Assembly (NCBI RefSeq): GCF_902833905.1
Contig: NZ_CADFGP010000020.1
Location: 80,298-144,297 of the forward strand
DNA from: Paraburkholderia tuberum STM678
Lineage (GTDB): Bacteria > Pseudomonadota > Gammaproteobacteria > Burkholderiales > Burkholderiaceae
Reading direction: 5' to 3'
DNA: 64,000 bases
The notes below the pieces were generated by a model, which was not told the DNA's origin, made no database searches, and saw only the letters and a program-made list of their open reading frames with translations. The stretch's first letter is position 1; the number at the start of each line of letters is the position of its first letter. Positions 43,707 to 52,377 of the stretch are shown here, one piece after another. The translations under genes were made by a program, and so were the position numbers.

Positions 43707-43750
43707 TCACCGGCCTCGCCGGGCCGGTTGGATTTGCGCGGACGAAGCGC

Positions 43751-44404
43751 TTAATGCAGGCCCGCGATGTAGTCGGCAACCGCTTTGATTTCGTTGTCCG
43801 ACAGACGCGATGCTATCGCATGCATCGCGTCGTTGTTATTACGAGCGCCCGGACCTTGCGTGAACGCGGTCAATTGCGTGACCGAGTACTCGGCCCACTG
43901 CCCCGACAGGCGTGGATACTGGATCGGAATGCCCTGCCCCGTGGGCCCGTGACAGGCCGCGCAGGCCGGCACCCCGCGGTCGGCAATCCCACCGCGATAG
44001 ATCTGCTGCCCCACCGCGACGGTCTTCTTGTTGTGCGCATAGCCTGGCTTGGGCGTCTGCGTCGAGAAGTAAGCCGCGACGTTGATCATGTCCTGATCGG
44101 AAAGCGCGGCGGCCATGCCCGCCATGATCGCATTGTTGCGCGCGGCCTGTTTGGCGCCCGGCTGCGGCTTGAAATCTCTGAGCTGCTTGACGAGGTACTC
44201 AGGATGCTGGCCCGCCAGTTTCGGGTATGCGCCGCCGGCACTGTTGCCGTCTGCGCCGTGACATGACGCGCATACCTGTACCGCGATTGCCTGCCCCCGA
44301 TTGATGTCCGGCTTTGCCGGATCTGCTGCTCGTGCCTGAATTGCCAAACCTGAAAGACCTGCCGTTACATGAAGCACCATCAGAGTCTTGCACAGTCGAT
44401 TCAT
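43751..44404 (-). CDS. Diheme cytochrome c4
   Basis: Periplasmic or membrane-attached electron carrier of 217 residues. Signal sequence MNRLCKTLMVLHVTAGLSGL to ARA (about 29). Two heme sites, CASCHG and CAACHG, each with a distal Met (AIMAGMAAAL; NNDAMHAIAS), define the two-domain cytochrome c4 type that supplies terminal oxidases. Start at 44404 chosen for the signal peptide; the frame extends 74 codons upstream without one. Divergent from engB. Confidence 0.93.
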   Translation of the reverse strand: MNRLCKTLMVLHVTAGLSGLAIQARAADPAKPDINRGQAIAVQVCASCHGADGNSAGGAYPKLAGQHPEYLVKQLRDFKPQPGAKQAARNNAIMAGMAAALSDQDMINVAAYFSTQTPKPGYAHNKKTVAVGQQIYRGGIADRGVPACAACHGPTGQGIPIQYPRLSGQWAEYSVTQLTAFTQGPGARNNNDAMHAIASRLSDNEIKAVADYIAGLH

Positions 44405-44513
44405 TCGCACACCCTGTCTCGTCTTGTGGGATTTTAGATGTTCTGCAAAGTACGACGACGGCGACCGAGTGACCGCCAGGAGCCGCCAAGGCACGTGGGG
44501 CGGCCTCCTAAGG

Positions 44514-44541
44514 TTTTCAGTAAACCATCGTATTGTACAAT
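44514..44541 (+). promoter_or_regulatory. Candidate divergent promoter at a palindrome (engB / cytochrome c4)
   Basis: ATTGTACAAT at 44532-44541 is a 10-bp palindrome giving a TACAAT -10 on both strands. On the plus strand TTTTCA (44514-44519) stands 16 bases before it. The minus-strand -35 is poor. Back-to-back overlapping promoters would exclude each other. Confidence 0.35.
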
Positions 44542-44624
44542 AACTCGCTAATCGCTTAGACGCCAGTCGGGCTTGACCCCGTTCCCGCTGCGGACTCCGC
44601 AGCTTCTCCAATCTGGCTTCCACC

Positions 44625-45287
44625 ATGCCCTTCCTGCTCCACGAATCCCGCTTCTATACCACCGTCAATCATCTGCGCGACCTGCCGGCCACCGCGCAGC
44701 CCGAGATCGCTTTCGCGGGACGCTCGAACGCGGGCAAATCGACCGCGATCAACGTGCTCTGCAATCAGAAGCGACTTGCATTCGCAAGTAAGACGCCTGG
44801 CCGCACGCAGCACATCAATTATTTTTCGGTTGGCAAGGCGGATGAGCCGACCGCCTATCTGGTCGACCTGCCGGGCTACGGTTATGCGGAAGTGCCGGGT
44901 GCGGCGAAGGCGCACTGGGAAGCGCTGCTGTCCACGTATCTGCAATCGCGCTCGCAACTGCGCGGCATGATCCTCATGATGGATTCGCGCCGCCCTCTGA
45001 CGGATCTCGATCGGCGCATGATCGAGTGGTTCGCGCCGACCGGCAAGCCGATCCACACGCTGCTCACCAAATGCGACAAATTGACGCGTCAGGAAAGCAC
45101 GAACGCATTGCGCACCGCGCAGAAGGGACTGGCCGAATATCGGGCTGCGGGCTATCGCGGCGAACTCACCGCGCAACTGTTTTCGGCGCTCAAGCGAACG
45201 GGGCTCGATGAAGCGCATGAGCTGATCGAGAGCTGGCTGATCCCGGAGGCAGCGGGCGAAACAGGCGAAACGCCGGCCGCGGGCTGA
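44625..45287 (+). CDS. engB: Ribosome biogenesis GTPase EngB (YihA/YsxC)
   Basis: Essential small GTPase acting in 50S subunit assembly and cell division. 220 residues; G1 AGRSNAGKSTAIN, G2 SKTPGRTQHIN, G3 DLPGYGYAEV, G4 TKCDKLTR, and a conserved C-terminal SAL segment (FSALKRTGLDEA). Divergent from the cytochrome gene, followed by the antisense-RNA region and hemB. Confidence 0.96.
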   Translation: MPFLLHESRFYTTVNHLRDLPATAQPEIAFAGRSNAGKSTAINVLCNQKRLAFASKTPGRTQHINYFSVGKADEPTAYLVDLPGYGYAEVPGAAKAHWEALLSTYLQSRSQLRGMILMMDSRRPLTDLDRRMIEWFAPTGKPIHTLLTKCDKLTRQESTNALRTAQKGLAEYRAAGYRGELTAQLFSALKRTGLDEAHELIESWLIPEAAGETGETPAAG

Positions 45288-45365
45288 ACGCATATCAATG
45301 CAGGAATCCCGCGGCACGCGTGATATGCCTGTAAAACCCGCGTCAGAGCGCGTTTGCGGCCGCGC

Positions 45366-45477
45366 ATAAAAAAACCCGCCGCTTGAACGGCGGGTCAAAC
45401 AGCCTAATCGAAAAACGACAGGCACCCGCTCAGGGAGGAGAAGCGGGGAGGTCAGCGCTAGGCGCCTTGCTCGATCG
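45366..45477 (-). ncRNA. Small RNA antisense to the hemB upstream region (anti-hemB type)
   Basis: The minus strand between engB and hemB ends in a textbook intrinsic terminator (45395-45367) although no minus-strand gene lies to its right. Upstream of it is a hairpin with CCCGCT/AGCGGG arms (plus coordinates 45425-45430 and 45442-45447) whose minus-strand loop reads TCTCCTCCCTG, a CUCCUCC anti-Shine-Dalgarno-like loop typical of many sRNAs. The 5' end is not defined; TATCAT at 45485-45480 is a possible -10. I recall an anti-hemB RNA motif reported in Burkholderia in a comparative-genomics survey; identity with it was not tested. Confidence 0.65.
45367..45395 (-). terminator. Minus-strand intrinsic terminator between engB and hemB
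   Basis: Minus-strand ACCCGCCG (from 45395) and CGGCGGGT (to 45374) enclose a six-base loop and are followed by TTTTTTT. On the plus strand no T-run follows, so its polarity is clearly minus. Confidence 0.85.
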
Positions 45478-45565
45478 GTATGATATACCATTGTCTCGAA
45501 AAGTTTCCGGGAGCGGAGCCAGGTGCTATTTGTCCACTCCACCTATCCACGATCTTCGATTCGAT

Positions 45566-46564
45566 ATGAGCTTCTACCCGCACTACCGTCCGCGCCGCAT
45601 GCGCCGTGACGACTTCTCGCGTCGCATGATGCGCGAAAACATCCTCACGACCAACGATCTGATTTACCCCGTATTCATCGTCGAGGGAACCAACGTGCGG
45701 CAAGCCGTGCCGTCGATGCCGGGCGTCGAGCGTGTGTCGGTCGATCTGCTGATGGGCGTCGCCGGGCAGTGCGTCGAACTGGGCGTGCCGGTGTTGTCTC
45801 TGTTTCCCGCGATCGAGCCCTCGCTGAAAACACCCGAAGGCCGTGAAGCGGCCAACCCCGCGGGCCTGATCCCGCGCGCGGTGCGCGAGTTGAAGAAGAA
45901 TTTTCCGGGGCTCGGCGTGCTCACCGACGTGGCGCTCGATCCGTATACGAGCCATGGTCAGGACGGCGTGCTCGACGAAGCCGGCTACGTGATCAACGAC
46001 GAAACCGTCGAGATCCTCGTCGAGCAGGCTCGTGCGCAGGCGGAAGCCGGCGTCGACATCGTCGCGCCGTCGGACATGATGGACGGACGCATTGGTGCGA
46101 TCCGCGAAATGCTCGAGAGCGAGGACCATATCCACACGCGCATCATGGCGTACGCGGCGAAGTACGCTTCGGCGTTCTACGGCCCGTTCCGCGATGCCGT
46201 CGGTTCCGCGACGAACCTCGGCAAGAGCAACAAGATGACCTACCAGATGGACCCGGCAAATTCCAACGAGGCGCTGCGCGAAGTGCAGGCCGACATCAAC
46301 GAAGGCGCGGACATGGTGATGGTCAAGCCGGGCATGCCGTATCTGGACATCGTGCGTCGCGTGAAGGACGAGTTCCAGTTCCCCACCTACGTGTACCAGG
46401 TAAGCGGCGAATACGCCATGCTGAAGGCCGCCGCGCAGAATGGCTGGCTCGATCACGACAAGGTGATGATGGAATCGCTGCTCGCGTTCAAGCGTGCAGG
46501 CGCGGACGGCGTGCTGACGTATTTCGCGCTGGATGCCGCGAAGATCCTGCGTTCGCAGAAGTAA
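45566..46564 (+). CDS. hemB: Delta-aminolevulinic acid dehydratase (porphobilinogen synthase)
   Basis: Condenses two 5-aminolevulinate molecules to porphobilinogen in heme synthesis. 332 residues from MSFYPHYRPRRMR. Schiff-base lysines occur in AYAAKYASAFYGPFRDA and MVMVKPGMPYLD; FPAIEPSLK and DVALDPYTSHGQDG are other blocks, and the Asp/Gly DPYTSHGQDG metal region lacks the Cys-rich zinc site, so the enzyme is of the Mg-type. Upstream in-frame codons to 45383 cross the antisense RNA region and are not protein-like. Confidence 0.97.
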   Translation: MSFYPHYRPRRMRRDDFSRRMMRENILTTNDLIYPVFIVEGTNVRQAVPSMPGVERVSVDLLMGVAGQCVELGVPVLSLFPAIEPSLKTPEGREAANPAGLIPRAVRELKKNFPGLGVLTDVALDPYTSHGQDGVLDEAGYVINDETVEILVEQARAQAEAGVDIVAPSDMMDGRIGAIREMLESEDHIHTRIMAYAAKYASAFYGPFRDAVGSATNLGKSNKMTYQMDPANSNEALREVQADINEGADMVMVKPGMPYLDIVRRVKDEFQFPTYVYQVSGEYAMLKAAAQNGWLDHDKVMMESLLAFKRAGADGVLTYFALDAAKILRSQK

Positions 46565-46593
46565 GCCAGGCGCGGTTTAGCGCGCGGCCGTCG

Positions 46594-46636
46594 AAAAAAA
46601 AGAGGCGAATCTTAGGGGTTCGCCTCCGTTTTTTTG
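46594..46636. terminator. Bidirectional terminator between hemB and dsbD
   Basis: GAGGCGAA (46602-46609) pairs with TTCGCCTC (46619-46626), eight A before and TTTTTTT after; it separates convergent genes. Confidence 0.88.
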
Positions 46637-46684
46637 TGCTGCCGTTTGCGAAGCGGCGGTCTTGCAACGCCCCGCGGCCTTCGA

Positions 46685-48565
46685 TTACACCCCCGATGCA
46701 CTCGCCCGATCCAGTGTGCGCAGGAATTTGTCCGCCGATTCGTAGCCGACCTCCCGCAACACTTCCTTGCCACCCTGATCGAAAAAAATAATCCCCGGCG
46801 GCCCGAACAGATTGAAGCGCTTGAGCAGCGCCTGGTCGTCGGTATTGTTCGCAGTGACGTCGGCGCGCAGCAGATTCATCTGCTTCAGCTTCGCCTGAAC
46901 GCGCGGGTCGCTGAAGGTGAATTTCTCCATCTCCTTGCAGCTCACGCACCAGTCCGCGTAAAAATCGAGCATGGCTGGCTGCGCCGCCGTTTTGACGGCC
47001 TGGTCGAGCTGATCCGATGAACGTACCGGCGCGAACGTCAAATCGCTTTGCGGCGCCGGCGCGGCCGCGCTGGAGCCATCCTTCGCGATGCTCGCCTGAT
47101 TACCGACGCGAGCCGCGAGCACCGCCAGCGGTCGCAGCGGATCCAACGATCCCGCCGCGAGGCCAACTAGAAGCGCGGCTGCCCAAACCGCCATCACGAC
47201 GCCGACCGCCCGCCCAAGCCGGTGCCATATCGAGGCGCCCGCAACCGACTTGGAAAACAGGCCGAGCGCAACCGCGGCGATCAGCAGCCAGAGGGCGCTC
47301 AACAGCATCGACGCCGCCCCGCCGAGCACCGGCCAAACAATCCACACCGCCGCGGCCAGCAGAACGACGCCAAAGAACACTTTTACGCTGTCCATCCACT
47401 TGCCCGCGCGCGGCAGCAGTGTACCCGCGCCGAGGCCAATGATCAGCAGCGGCAGCCCGAGCCCGATGCCCATCGAGAACAGTGCCGCGCCACCGAGCAC
47501 GGCGTTGCCGGTATGCGCGATGAACGCGAGCACCGCAAAAAGCGGCGCGGTCATGCAGGCGCCGACCACCAGCGCCGACAGCGCGCCCATCACGGCGACC
47601 GCGGTAAATTTGCCACCTGAGCGTCCCGCTGACCCGCTCGACATGCGATCGCGCCAGCGCGGCGGCAGTTCGAGATCCACACCGGCGATCAGCAGCAGCG
47701 CGAAAATCGTCAGAAGCCCGCCGAACGCGCCGAGCACCCACGGGTTCTGCAGCCATGCGCCGAGACTCTGCCCGACGAGTGCCGCCACGACACCCAGCAC
47801 CGTGTACACGAGCGCCATCCCGACTACATACGCGAGCGACAGCGCGAAGCCACGCCTGCGCGTGACGCGCGCTCCCTCACCGATGATGATCGCCGACAGA
47901 ATCGGAATCATCGGATACGAGCACGGCAGCAAGCTCAGAATGGCGCCGGCAACGAAATAAAGCCCGACGATCGCAAAAAAACCGCCACGCTGCAGCAGCG
48001 ACTGCGCGTAATCGGCGCTGGTGGCGCGTTCGTACCAGGGTTCGTCGTCAGCGGCGGCGGATTGTTGCGCGGTTGGGGTCGCCGTCCCGCTGCCAGCCAG
48101 CTGCAGCGCCTCGCTGCTCACGTGGTACACGCGCTCCATCGGGGGGTAGCAGATGCCCGCGTCGGCGCAGCCCTGCGACGTCACCGCAAGATCGAACGGT
48201 CCGGCAGCCTGCTTGACCGGAATACGAATCGTCAGCTCGTTGCGATACGTCTCGACATTCTTGTTGAATGTCTGATCGAACTTCACATGACCGCCTGGCA
48301 GTTCAGGCTCGCCAAGCGTCGCCGTGCCGTTGCGGGTCGCGAACGCGAAGCGCTCGCGGTACATGTAGTAGCCGTCCGCAATCTTGTAGGTGACGACGAC
48401 TTGGCCGGGGGCCTCGGTCGCGCTGAACCGGAACGCGACGGACGGGTCGAGGAAGTCGTCCGCAGCGCGCGCGAGCGTGGCGACTTGCGCGAGGAACACG
48501 CAGCCGAGCAGAAAGAATGCGGTGCGCAGCGCAGCGCGCGCGCGCCGGTCGAGACCGTTAAACAT
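46685..48565 (-). CDS. dsbD: Thiol:disulfide interchange protein DsbD
   Basis: Passes reducing electrons from cytoplasmic thioredoxin to the periplasm. 626 residues with the full three-part layout: signal sequence (about 1-34), N-terminal immunoglobulin-like domain with CADAGICYPP, an eight-helix core whose redox Cys lie in LLPCSYPMIP and VVGACMTAP, and a C-terminal thioredoxin domain with DWCVSCKEME. Reduced DsbD also supports cytochrome c maturation, matching resB/ccsB nearby. The start overlaps the cutA stop by eight bases, as cutA-dsbD are coupled in many proteobacteria. Confidence 0.96.
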   Translation of the reverse strand: MFNGLDRRARAALRTAFFLLGCVFLAQVATLARAADDFLDPSVAFRFSATEAPGQVVVTYKIADGYYMYRERFAFATRNGTATLGEPELPGGHVKFDQTFNKNVETYRNELTIRIPVKQAAGPFDLAVTSQGCADAGICYPPMERVYHVSSEALQLAGSGTATPTAQQSAAADDEPWYERATSADYAQSLLQRGGFFAIVGLYFVAGAILSLLPCSYPMIPILSAIIIGEGARVTRRRGFALSLAYVVGMALVYTVLGVVAALVGQSLGAWLQNPWVLGAFGGLLTIFALLLIAGVDLELPPRWRDRMSSGSAGRSGGKFTAVAVMGALSALVVGACMTAPLFAVLAFIAHTGNAVLGGAALFSMGIGLGLPLLIIGLGAGTLLPRAGKWMDSVKVFFGVVLLAAAVWIVWPVLGGAASMLLSALWLLIAAVALGLFSKSVAGASIWHRLGRAVGVVMAVWAAALLVGLAAGSLDPLRPLAVLAARVGNQASIAKDGSSAAAPAPQSDLTFAPVRSSDQLDQAVKTAAQPAMLDFYADWCVSCKEMEKFTFSDPRVQAKLKQMNLLRADVTANNTDDQALLKRFNLFGPPGIIFFDQGGKEVLREVGYESADKFLRTLDRASASGV

Positions 48566-48890
48566 GAACAGGGCGTTGGGTTTCAGCAGTGATCCACTGG
48601 CCGTAGGCGGCGGAGGCCGTCGCTTGCCATGAGAGGATTTCCGGCGTGCCGTAGGGATGATGAGCCTGAATGTATTGCTCCAGTTCGAGCGCGCGAGCGG
48701 CGCTGGTCTTGAACAGCAGCTGGATTTCCTGCGCGGTTTCGATCGCGCCCTGCCAGTGATAGCTCGACTGCACGCTGCCTAGCTGGGTTACGCACGCGCA
48801 AAGGCGAGCGGCGAGCGCGTCGGCTGCGAGCTTTTGAGCGCCGGCCGCATCCGGCACCGTTGTCAGCACCAAGGTCACATTCACACTCAC
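48558..48890 (-). CDS. cutA: Divalent-cation tolerance protein CutA
   Basis: Small trimeric PII-like protein of 110 residues: TLVLTTVPDAAGAQKLA, LCACVTQLG, SYHWQGAIETAQEIQLLFKT and HPYGTPEI are family blocks. GTG start at 48890 chosen because GGAG lies upstream and the protein then begins VSVNVTLVLTTVPD; a longer frame reaching 48989 has no similarity. Forms a unit with dsbD. Confidence 0.93.
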   Translation of the reverse strand: MSVNVTLVLTTVPDAAGAQKLAADALAARLCACVTQLGSVQSSYHWQGAIETAQEIQLLFKTSAARALELEQYIQAHHPYGTPEILSWQATASAAYGQWITAETQRPVHV

Positions 48891-49030
48891 ACCAAGCTCC
48901 GGCGGCGCAGGTTTTCGATCCCGATATCGTATCACCTGGCCCTGTCGCCCTGCAGGGCGCCACGCGGTGCGGCCGCGACATTTGGTCACTGCGAAGCGGC
49001 TTTCGCTATCAATGAAAAATCCGCCGCAGA

Positions 49031-49065
49031 AAACAAAAAAGCCAGGCGATGCGCCTGGCTTTTTG
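49031..49065. terminator. Terminator of the ribosomal operon after rplQ (bidirectional)
   Basis: AAAAAGCCAGGCG (49036-49048) pairs with CGCCTGGCTTTTT (49052-49064). It lies 15 bases past the rplQ stop and can also stop plus-strand RNA. Confidence 0.9.
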
Positions 49066-49079
49066 TCGAAGCAGAAAGC

Positions 49080-49472
49080 TTACTCAGCTTCTTGCACTTC
49101 CGTTTCTTCAACTTCCGGACGGTCGAGCAGTTCGACCAGTGCCATCGGCGCATTGTCACCAACGCGGAAGCCGAACTTCAGCACGCGCAGGTAGCCGCCC
49201 GGACGGTTTGCGTAGCGCGGGCCGAGCACGTCGAACAGCTTCGTGACCGAGTCACGATCGCGCAGGCGGTTGAACGCCAGACGACGGTTTGCGAGCGACG
49301 GCTTCTTGCCGAGCGTGATCAGCGGCTCGACGACTTTACGAAGTTCCTTGGCCTTCGGCAGCGTGGTCTTGATGACTTCGTGCTCGATCAGCGAGTTGGA
49401 CATGTTACGGAGCATTGCCAAACGGTGGCTGCTCGTGCGGTTCAGTTTCCGCAGACCATGACGGTGACGCAT
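49080..49472 (-). CDS. rplQ: 50S ribosomal protein L17
   Basis: 130 residues, MRHRHGLRKLNRTSSHR with the basic N-terminal rRNA-binding arm, RNMSNSLIEHEVIKTTLPKA and a C-terminal acidic tail. It is the last gene of the long cluster and sits near the peptide exit tunnel in the large subunit. A 191-base gap with a hairpin separates it from rpoA. Confidence 0.98.
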   Translation of the reverse strand: MRHRHGLRKLNRTSSHRLAMLRNMSNSLIEHEVIKTTLPKAKELRKVVEPLITLGKKPSLANRRLAFNRLRDRDSVTKLFDVLGPRYANRPGGYLRVLKFGFRVGDNAPMALVELLDRPEVEETEVQEAE

Positions 49473-49579
49473 GTTAATTCCTTCAGTTCAAAGTTTTGGT
49501 CCAGCTCTTCTATCGCACTCGTTCTGCAGCATCGCCTACAAACAGTGAGCGCACGGGCCGGTAGTGACAAAAGACAAGA

Positions 49580-49604
49580 CGCGGATTTTAAAGGAAAATC
49601 CGCG
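49580..49604. other. Perfect hairpin between rpoA and rplQ
   Basis: CGCGGATTTT (49580-49589) and AAAATCCGCG (49595-49604) with a five-base loop. In the direction of transcription (minus) only a weak T-rich tract (TCTTGTCTTTTG) follows, so it may be a partial terminator that lowers rplQ, or an RNase processing site. Confidence 0.5.
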
Positions 49605-49663
49605 CCTTTGCCAGTACAGTACATCGGTGCAATTCGCGGGTCACACCCAACCGAGTTGTCCGC

Positions 49664-50641
49664 TTACTTGTCGAGACCAGCCGGCGGCCAGTTTTCGAGC
49701 TTCATGCCGAGCGTCAGCCCACGCGATGCCAGAACTTCCTTGATCTCGTTCAGCGACTTGCGACCCAGATTCGGAGTCTTGAGCAGTTCGTTCTCGGTAC
49801 GCTGGATCAGGTCGCCGATGTAGTAGATGTTCTCGGCCTTCAGGCAGTTCGCGGAACGAACCGTCAGTTCGAGATCGTCGACCGGACGCAGCAGGATCGG
49901 ATCGATCTGCGGTGCGCGCGACGGCGCTTCCGCCGCTGCTTCGGTACCTTCCAGCGCCGCGAACACCGACAACTGATCGACCAGAATGCGCGCCGATTGT
50001 CGGATCGCTTCTTCCGGCGAAATCACACCGTTGGTCTCGATGTTCATCACGAGCTTGTCGAGGTCGGTGCGCTGCTCGACGCGAGCGCTTTCGACCGCGT
50101 AGCTCACGCGACGAACCGGCGAAAACGAGGCGTCCAGCACGATCCGGCCGATGATCTTGGCCGACTCTTCACCGTAACGACGCACATTGCCCGGCACATA
50201 GCCGCGGCCCTTTTCGACCTTGATCTGCACGTCGAGCTTGCCACCCTTCGACAGATGCGCAATCACGTGATCGGGATTGATGACTTCGCAATCGTGTGCG
50301 AGTTCGATATCGCCGGCCGTGACCACGCCTTCGCCTTCCTTCCGCAGCGTAACCGTCACTTCGTCACGATTATGCAGCTTGAAGACGACGCCCTTCAGGT
50401 TCAACAACAAGTTGACCACATCCTCTTGCACACCGTCGAGCGTCGAATACTCGTGCACGACGCCTGCAATCGTCACCTCGGTCGGGGCATAGCCCACCAT
50501 CGACGACAACAGCACGCGCCGAAGCGCGTTGCCCAAGGTGTGGCCATAACCGCGTTCAAACGGCTCCATGACCACTTTCGCGTGGCTTTCGCCAAGCGAT
50601 TCAACTGCAATAATCTTGGGCTTCAACAAACTGGTTTGCAT
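49664..50641 (-). CDS. rpoA: RNA polymerase alpha subunit
   Basis: 325 residues. The N-terminal dimerisation domain has EPFERGYGHTLGNALRRVLLS, EFKGVVFKLHN-like loop, and GRGYVPGNVRR; the C-terminal domain has NCLKAENIYYIGDLIQRT and LGRKSLNEIKEVLASRGL, the DNA- and activator-binding helices. Encoded after rpsD as in the alpha operon. Confidence 0.99.
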   Translation of the reverse strand: MQTSLLKPKIIAVESLGESHAKVVMEPFERGYGHTLGNALRRVLLSSMVGYAPTEVTIAGVVHEYSTLDGVQEDVVNLLLNLKGVVFKLHNRDEVTVTLRKEGEGVVTAGDIELAHDCEVINPDHVIAHLSKGGKLDVQIKVEKGRGYVPGNVRRYGEESAKIIGRIVLDASFSPVRRVSYAVESARVEQRTDLDKLVMNIETNGVISPEEAIRQSARILVDQLSVFAALEGTEAAAEAPSRAPQIDPILLRPVDDLELTVRSANCLKAENIYYIGDLIQRTENELLKTPNLGRKSLNEIKEVLASRGLTLGMKLENWPPAGLDK

Positions 50642-50765
50642 AGGTTTTCCTTTTCAATACCCTCGGCTCGTTACACCGATAAGGCTGACCGGTAACAACC
50701 TGAAAATAAACAGCCGAGACGCCCCCTTGCGCAACGCAATCAGGGCGCCCCGGCCATCAATCCGA

Positions 50766-51389
50766 TTACCGCGAATACAATTCGACGATCAGGCTTTCGT
50801 TGATGTCGCCAGCGATGTCGCTGCGTTCCGGCTTCTGCTTGAAGGTACCTTCGAACTTCTTCGCGTCGACCGCGACCCAGCTCGGCATGCCGCCTTGCTC
50901 AGCGAGCGACAGCGCCTCAATGATGCGAGCCTGCTTGCGCTTCTGTTCGCGCACGGCGACGACGTCCCCAGCCTTCACTTGCATCGACGGGATGTTCGTC
51001 ACGACGCCGTTCACCGTGATTGCCTTGTGGCCAACGAGCTGACGTGCTTCAGCGCGCGTCGAGCCAAAGCCCATGCGATACACGACGTTGTCCAGACGCG
51101 ATTCGAGCAGTTTCAGCAGGTTCTCACCCGTGTTGCCCTTCAGGCGGTCTGCTTCAGCGAAGTAGCGACGGAACTGGCGCTCGAGGACACCGTAGATACG
51201 CTTTACTTTTTGCTTCTCGCGCAGCTGAGTGCCATAGTCGGACGTACGTGCGCCCGAGGTACGGCCGTGCTGGCCGGGCTTGCTGTCAAGCTTGCACTTG
51301 TCAGCGAGCGAACGGCGCGCGCTCTTCAGGAAGAGGTCAGTGCCTTCACGGCGGGACAGCTTGGCCTTGGGGCCGATATAACGTGCCAC
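50766..51389 (-). CDS. rpsD: 30S ribosomal protein S4
   Basis: 207 residues: MARYIGPKAKLSRREGTDLF, GQHGRTSGARTSDYGTQLRE, FGSTRAEARQLVGHKAITVNG (S4 RNA-binding domain). Primary 16S rRNA binder and, in enterics, autoregulator of the alpha operon. A 148-base gap separates it from rpsK. Confidence 0.99.
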   Translation of the reverse strand: MARYIGPKAKLSRREGTDLFLKSARRSLADKCKLDSKPGQHGRTSGARTSDYGTQLREKQKVKRIYGVLERQFRRYFAEADRLKGNTGENLLKLLESRLDNVVYRMGFGSTRAEARQLVGHKAITVNGVVTNIPSMQVKAGDVVAVREQKRKQARIIEALSLAEQGGMPSWVAVDAKKFEGTFKQKPERSDIAGDINESLIVELYSR

Positions 51390-51537
51390 GTTAATTCCTT
51401 CTGTGATTTGTCACGCGAATGCTTCCACTCGCGCTAGTCCGAACCCTTTGAGTCGAACGGTGGGCTTAGTCAATTCAAATAACACGCGCAGCCCGCCACC
51501 GCGCAAGGCGGCAACAGGCGCTCGAAATACCAGCGTC

Positions 51538-51942
51538 TTAGATACGACGACGCTTCGGCGGACGGCAGCCGTTATGCGGGACCGGCGTCACGTCGGAGAT
51601 CGCGGTGATCTTGATGCCAAGACCATGCAGCGCGCGCACCGCCGATTCCCGGCCAGGACCGGGGCCCTTGATCCGCACTTCGAGGTTCTTCACGCCGTAT
51701 TCCATCGCCACGCGGCCAGCTGATTCAGCTGCGACCTGAGCTGCAAACGGAGTCGACTTACGCGAACCCTTGAAGCCCTGACCGCCCGACGTTGCCCAGG
51801 CAAGCGCGTTGCCTTGACGGTCGGTGATCGTGATGATGGTGTTGTTGAACGACGCGTGAACGTGAACCACGCCCTCGGCGACGTTCTTCTTGACCTTCTT
51901 GCGAACGCGTTGCGCCGCGGAGTTGTTCGAAGCCTTAGCCAT
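51538..51942 (-). CDS. rpsK: 30S ribosomal protein S11
   Basis: 134 residues; VVHVHASFNNTIITITDRQG, ATSGGQGFKGSRKSTPFAAQ and VTPVPHNGCRPPKRRRI are diagnostic. Part of the platform of the small subunit at the mRNA exit. Between rpsM and rpsD. Confidence 0.99.
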   Translation of the reverse strand: MAKASNNSAAQRVRKKVKKNVAEGVVHVHASFNNTIITITDRQGNALAWATSGGQGFKGSRKSTPFAAQVAAESAGRVAMEYGVKNLEVRIKGPGPGRESAVRALHGLGIKITAISDVTPVPHNGCRPPKRRRI

Positions 51943-51970
51943 TACGTTTTCCTGTAACTGTCAGTTCCGC

Positions 51971-52336
51971 TTACTTCTTCAGCGATTGCGCTGCACGACG
52001 CGGACCCTTGCGCGTACGGGCATTCGTACGCGTACGCTGGCCGCGCAGGGGCAGACCCTTACGATGCCGCACGCCACGATAGCAGCCGAGATCCATCAGG
52101 CGCTTGATGTTCATCGTCGTTTCACGGCGCAGATCGCCTTCAACGATGAACTTGCCGACTTCTTCACGCAGCTTTTCGAGGTCTGCGTCAGTCAGGTCTT
52201 TGACCTTCTTCGAAAATGCCACACCAGCAGCGACGCAAATGTCGCGCGAGCGCGTGCGACCGACACCGTAAATAGCCGTCAGGCCGATTTCAGTATGCTG
52301 GTGATTCGGGATGTTAACCCCTGCGATACGAGCCAT
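51971..52336 (-). CDS. rpsM: 30S ribosomal protein S13
   Basis: 121 residues; MARIAGVNIPNHQHTEIGLT, IYGVGRTRSRDICVAAGV and a basic tail (RGQRTRTNARTRKGPRR) that reaches the P-site tRNA. Head protein contacting L5 in bridge B1b. Separated from rpmJ by 41 bases. Confidence 0.99.
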   Translation of the reverse strand: MARIAGVNIPNHQHTEIGLTAIYGVGRTRSRDICVAAGVAFSKKVKDLTDADLEKLREEVGKFIVEGDLRRETTMNIKRLMDLGCYRGVRHRKGLPLRGQRTRTNARTRKGPRRAAQSLKK

Positions 52337-52377
52337 TGTTTTTCCTCAAACAAAAAGCGCAAGCAAAAGCGCGGCGT

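Noticed and set aside
45383..45565. N-terminal extension of hemB
   Set aside because: It crosses the antisense-RNA terminator and hairpin, and HemB proteins begin near MSFYPHYRPRR.
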